Source: Thomasclavelia sp. (GTDB taxonomy: Bacteria; Bacillota_I; Bacilli_A; Erysipelotrichales; Erysipelotrichaceae). From it: 36,033 nucleotides of DNA. Each line of letters opens with the position of its first letter. Position 1 is the stretch's first letter. The translations under genes were made by a program, and so were the position numbers. This document shows positions 33,604 to 36,033 of the stretch, piece after piece. The notes below the pieces were generated by a model, which was not told where the DNA came from, did not search any database, and saw only the letters and a list, made by a program, of their open reading frames with translations. The stretch covers positions 1 through 36,033 of the forward strand of contig JAHHTG010000002.1 in the NCBI GenBank assembly GCA_020024765.1. Direction: 5' to 3'.

Positions 33604-34218
33604 CTAACAAAAGTTCCGGAGAACTTCATCTATTTTATCTCGAGTAATTGCCCCCTCACGTGCAATTCTCATTTCATTTGTCATATCTACAATTGTACTC
33701 GCAATTGTGCTATGTGCCGAACCCAAAACAATCCCATCGATTCTTCCTTCAAGTTCTTTAAGAACTTCAAAGTCTTCCTTCATACTTGGATGATTTGAAA
33801 GATTAGCACTCGTAACCAATAACGGTTTCCCGAGTTCTTTCAACATACCCAAAATAAATTCATCATTCGGAATTCGAATCGCAATGGTTGAAAAACCATT
33901 TGTCACAAAGTCGGGAATACATGGTTTCTTTTTCAGAACTAAAGTTAAGGCACCTGGGGTTAAATGTTCTATTAGAACACGGGCTTCATCACTCAATTCC
34001 GCAACTTTTTCAATCATCGCTAAATTTGCGCACATCATCGGTAAAGGCTTTTTTTCATCGCGCCCTTTTGCAATTTTGATATGCTGTATCGCAGTTTCAT
34101 TGTCATAAACACATCCAAGCCCAAAGACTGTATCGGTTGGGAATGCGACAATCGCGCCCAAGCGTAAATCCTCGACAACTTGTTCGAGTTCTGACTTCAT
34201 ATATTGTCTTGTCTTCAT
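33604..34218 (-). CDS. tsaC: L-threonylcarbamoyladenylate synthase (TsaC/Sua5)
   Basis: A 204-aa Sua5/YciO/YrdC protein making the threonylcarbamoyl-AMP used for t6A37 in ANN-decoding tRNAs. Motifs: VAFPTDTVFGLGC near 24-36, KGRDEKKPLPMMC, the LTPGALTLVLKKK strand, and STIAIRIPNDEF, followed by LLVTSANLSNHPS. It is the short form without the C-terminal Sua5 domain. The frame starts at 34236, but ATG 34218 (MKTRQYMKSE) matches the family. No Shine-Dalgarno precedes it; TATAAT (34225-34230) lies six bases upstream with TTATAA at 17 bases, so a leaderless transcript from within the operon is possible. Confidence 0.93.
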   Translation of the reverse strand: MKTRQYMKSELEQVVEDLRLGAIVAFPTDTVFGLGCVYDNETAIQHIKIAKGRDEKKPLPMMCANLAMIEKVAELSDEARVLIEHLTPGALTLVLKKKPCIPDFVTNGFSTIAIRIPNDEFILGMLKELGKPLLVTSANLSNHPSMKEDFEVLKELEGRIDGIVLGSAHSTIASTIVDMTNEMRIAREGAITRDKIDEVLRNFC

Positions 34219-34224
34219 GTAATT

Positions 34225-34253
34225 ATTATAAAGCATTTTAAGCAGTTTTATAA
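34225..34253 (-). promoter_or_regulatory. possible tsaC promoter, leaderless layout
   Basis: TTATAA (34248-34253), exactly 17 bases, TATAAT (34225-34230), then six bases to the tsaC ATG. A start at normal distance would coincide with the ATG. Confidence 0.45.
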
Positions 34254-35330
34254 CTACTTTAATGCTTGTGAATGATTAGCGACTTCCATACCGTAAATAA
34301 AGAGAACTTTTGCATCTTTTTCAAAGCTTAATTGATCTAAAAAATTTGATTTAAAATAACGTAAATCAACAACTTGAATCTCTTCATATGATGGAATTAA
34401 TAAAGGCAATAATGAACTTGTGAATGAATCACGGAAAATAATTAATTTTTGGCCATTATTTGCGTGCGGATTTTTGATATCCAAGAACGCTGTTGGGCCA
34501 TCGACATATACATCATATGTGTCAAGATGTTCTAAACCTTCAAGATTGTAGACCGGAACATTCTTTTGTTTTTCATAACTCATCACTTCAACATCGGTGA
34601 ATTGTGGATTATCTAAATAAACTAATGTATCCGGTTTTACAAATGAGGCAGCCTTACCGTATAAAGCACCATAGAACGGTTCAAAGGTCTTGGCTTCATA
34701 ATCCCAAGCTGTATATTCATCACCTAGTGTTTCGACTAAATATTGCGCAACTGGCTCAAGCTTTTCTTGATTCCAGTGAATATCTGTACGATAAAAACTA
34801 TCAATATTTAAAACACTGTATAAATTTATAGTTGGATAACTATTTGTTTTTTCAAACATTTCAAAGAAAGTTTGATAATCAAAATCTGGATGTTGATTAT
34901 GTTCTAGATAATCATTTTTACGCGGAATTAATGCATAATAGACATCTTGATCAGCGAAATATTTCGCAATTACCTCATGAGTTAATTCGTTTAAATGTTT
35001 GATTGCTTTTTCATCAATTTTCGCATCCATTTCAAAAATACGATTGTCTTCAATGAAGATACCATTATTGTCACTTAAATTAAAGATTTCGTTGTTCACA
35101 AAAGCTTTAATTGAACGAAATTCATCGCGAAAGACAAAATGGTCGGTTAAATATTTATCTAATTCATCAAAATATTTATCATTTAATTTTTGATTAGTTT
35201 TATATAGTTTTGGCCAAGGGGCGAGTTTGCGACGCTCTGAAAAAGATAATTCAGAGGGATTGAATAAACCCGCAATTCCAAAACCTACAAGAAAAACTAT
35301 AAACACTCCAATAATAATTTTCTTTTGCAT
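34254..35330 (-). CDS. DHHW family protein (AlgX/AlgJ-like), exported
   Basis: A 358-aa protein with an N-terminal membrane anchor (KKIIIGVFIVFLVGFGIAGLF, residues 3-23) and the outer SGNH-like domain. The family hallmark TDIHWN is near residues 181-186, after SERRKLAPWP at the start of the mature part and FRDEF near 70; the probable nucleophile Ser is in IFRDSFTSS near 300. Partners of MBOAT proteins of this type transfer acetyl groups to exopolysaccharide on the outer face. It directly follows the MBOAT gene (eight-base gap), the usual pairing. The glycan acetylated is not known; a wall polymer started by the TagO-like protein of the same operon is a fair guess. Confidence 0.9.
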   Translation of the reverse strand: MQKKIIIGVFIVFLVGFGIAGLFNPSELSFSERRKLAPWPKLYKTNQKLNDKYFDELDKYLTDHFVFRDEFRSIKAFVNNEIFNLSDNNGIFIEDNRIFEMDAKIDEKAIKHLNELTHEVIAKYFADQDVYYALIPRKNDYLEHNQHPDFDYQTFFEMFEKTNSYPTINLYSVLNIDSFYRTDIHWNQEKLEPVAQYLVETLGDEYTAWDYEAKTFEPFYGALYGKAASFVKPDTLVYLDNPQFTDVEVMSYEKQKNVPVYNLEGLEHLDTYDVYVDGPTAFLDIKNPHANNGQKLIIFRDSFTSSLLPLLIPSYEEIQVVDLRYFKSNFLDQLSFEKDAKVLFIYGMEVANHSQALK

Positions 35331-35338
35331 AATGTCAC

Positions 35339-36033
35339 CTAAAAGCGGAAATACAAGAATGGATTAAAACTTGCATCTAATAAATAAGCTGTTGTAATAA
35401 TTAAAGCACCTAAAACAAGCACAATATCTAAATTCGCAACAAACACAGGATACCTTGACTCAATTCGATGATATAAATTTTTACAAAGCGGCGTCATACC
35501 AACAAAACCAACAATCAACAACACAAAATAACTCTTAGCATAATACCAAGACGTTGAATCGATGAATTGCGCGCCTTGAATGCCAAACATCGTCTTAAAA
35601 TTAATGACAATTTCACTCAAACTGCTGTGGTTGAAAATTACAAAACTCAAAACCACAATTACAAAAGTTAAACACGTACCAAGAAACGGATATTTCTTAA
35701 GATAACCAAGCGTATAACGTTTTTCAATCACAAGAATGATTGCGAAGAATAATCCCCAGAACATAAAGTTCCAGTCAGCGCCATGCCAGAAACCAGTTAA
35801 AAACCAAACAACCGCAATGTTAAAATATTGTCTTAAAGTTCCTTTACGGCTACCTCCTAATGGAATATAAACATAATCTTTAAACCATGATGATAAACTC
35901 ATATGCCATCTACGCCAGAAATCGGTTACCGAACTTGCGATTAAAGGATAATTAAAGTTTTCTAAGAAATGGAAACCAAAGAATAAGCCCATACCAATTG
36001 CCATATCACTATATGCGCTGAAATCAAAATACA
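35339..36033 (-). CDS. MBOAT family O-acyltransferase, C-terminal part (cut by window edge)
   Basis: The open frame continues to the right edge, giving 230 codons of the C-terminal part of a membrane-bound O-acyltransferase of the AlgI/PatA/DltB group. Visible hallmarks are YFDFSAYSDMAIGMG at the edge, VTDFWRRWHMSLSSWFKDYVYIPLGG and the catalytic His in FLTGFWHGADWNF. The ATG at 36004 is internal and not the start. About five membrane helices follow to the C-terminus. Such proteins pass acyl groups through the membrane to a partner, here the DHHW protein encoded next. About half of the protein lies outside the window. Confidence 0.93.
   Translation of the reverse strand, partial: YFDFSAYSDMAIGMGLFFGFHFLENFNYPLIASSVTDFWRRWHMSLSSWFKDYVYIPLGGSRKGTLRQYFNIAVVWFLTGFWHGADWNFMFWGLFFAIILVIEKRYTLGYLKKYPFLGTCLTFVIVVLSFVIFNHSSLSEIVINFKTMFGIQGAQFIDSTSWYYAKSYFVLLIVGFVGMTPLCKNLYHRIESRYPVFVANLDIVLVLGALIITTAYLLDASFNPFLYFRF

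Noticed and set aside
31955..34108. Several 60-80 codon plus-strand ORFs across the pyrophosphatase and tsaC genes
   Set aside because: All lie antisense to clear genes, without ribosome binding sites or family features.
1..36033. CRISPR array, prophage, insertion sequence, tRNA or rRNA genes
   Set aside because: I looked for regularly spaced repeats, transposase or integrase proteins and structural RNA signatures and found none.

Overview
The window is an AT-rich stretch of a Firmicutes chromosome. Strong AGGAGG-type ribosome binding sites, Rho-independent terminators and the block uvrB-rapZ-yvcK-whiA place it in the Bacillota. The company of DUF3793 plus short flavodoxin, FtsEX with a PcsB-like hydrolase, DarA, AsnA and a CBS/DRTGG-type pyrophosphatase fits an anaerobic, Erysipelotrichia-like host; the genus is my guess only. 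Nearly all genes lie on the minus strand. I see no rRNA, tRNA, CRISPR array, insertion sequence or prophage, and no gene-free stretch longer than 300 bases.

Left, accessory part (1-10022). Reading right to left on the minus strand: a TetR regulator with a 19-bp palindromic operator at its own promoter; two overlapping half-transporters of the YbtPQ/IrtAB-like ABC class; an L-2-amino-thiazoline-4-carboxylate hydrolase-family gene broken by a one-base deletion in an A run; a well-formed promoter with DtxR/IdeR-like iron boxes; DUF3793 and flavodoxin genes ended by a strong terminator; an unrecognised 259-aa protein; and a DUF3781 protein. On the plus strand are a small all-helical protein and a lactate permease gene interrupted by one in-frame TAA.

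Centre (10080-18324) is a long minus-strand operon: PHP phosphatase, uvrB, rapZ, yvcK, whiA, a small membrane protein, a DUF2156 protein, a GNAT acetyltransferase and a gluzincin-like protease, closed by a terminator shared with the permease gene. Next come a CtpA-type S41 protease (18394-19890) and a division/cell-wall operon yitT-ftsE-ftsX-M23 hydrolase (20077-23912). The c-di-AMP receptor gene darA is divergent on the plus strand.

Right part (24577-36033): asnA; a heterodimeric multidrug-type ABC exporter; and an envelope operon read from the right edge as MBOAT acyltransferase (cut by the window end), DHHW/AlgX-like protein, TsaC/Sua5, CBS-pyrophosphatase, a NagA-like protein lacking its metal ligands, a DUF1146 membrane protein and a TagO/WecA-like sugar-phosphate transferase.

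Points most worth a second look are the two single-lesion genes (lactate permease and thiazoline hydrolase), the iron-box promoter beside a YbtPQ-like transporter and thiazoline hydrolase, the metal-site-less NagA-like protein, three genes that may be leaderless, and an asnA promoter sitting in the loop of the upstream operon's terminator.
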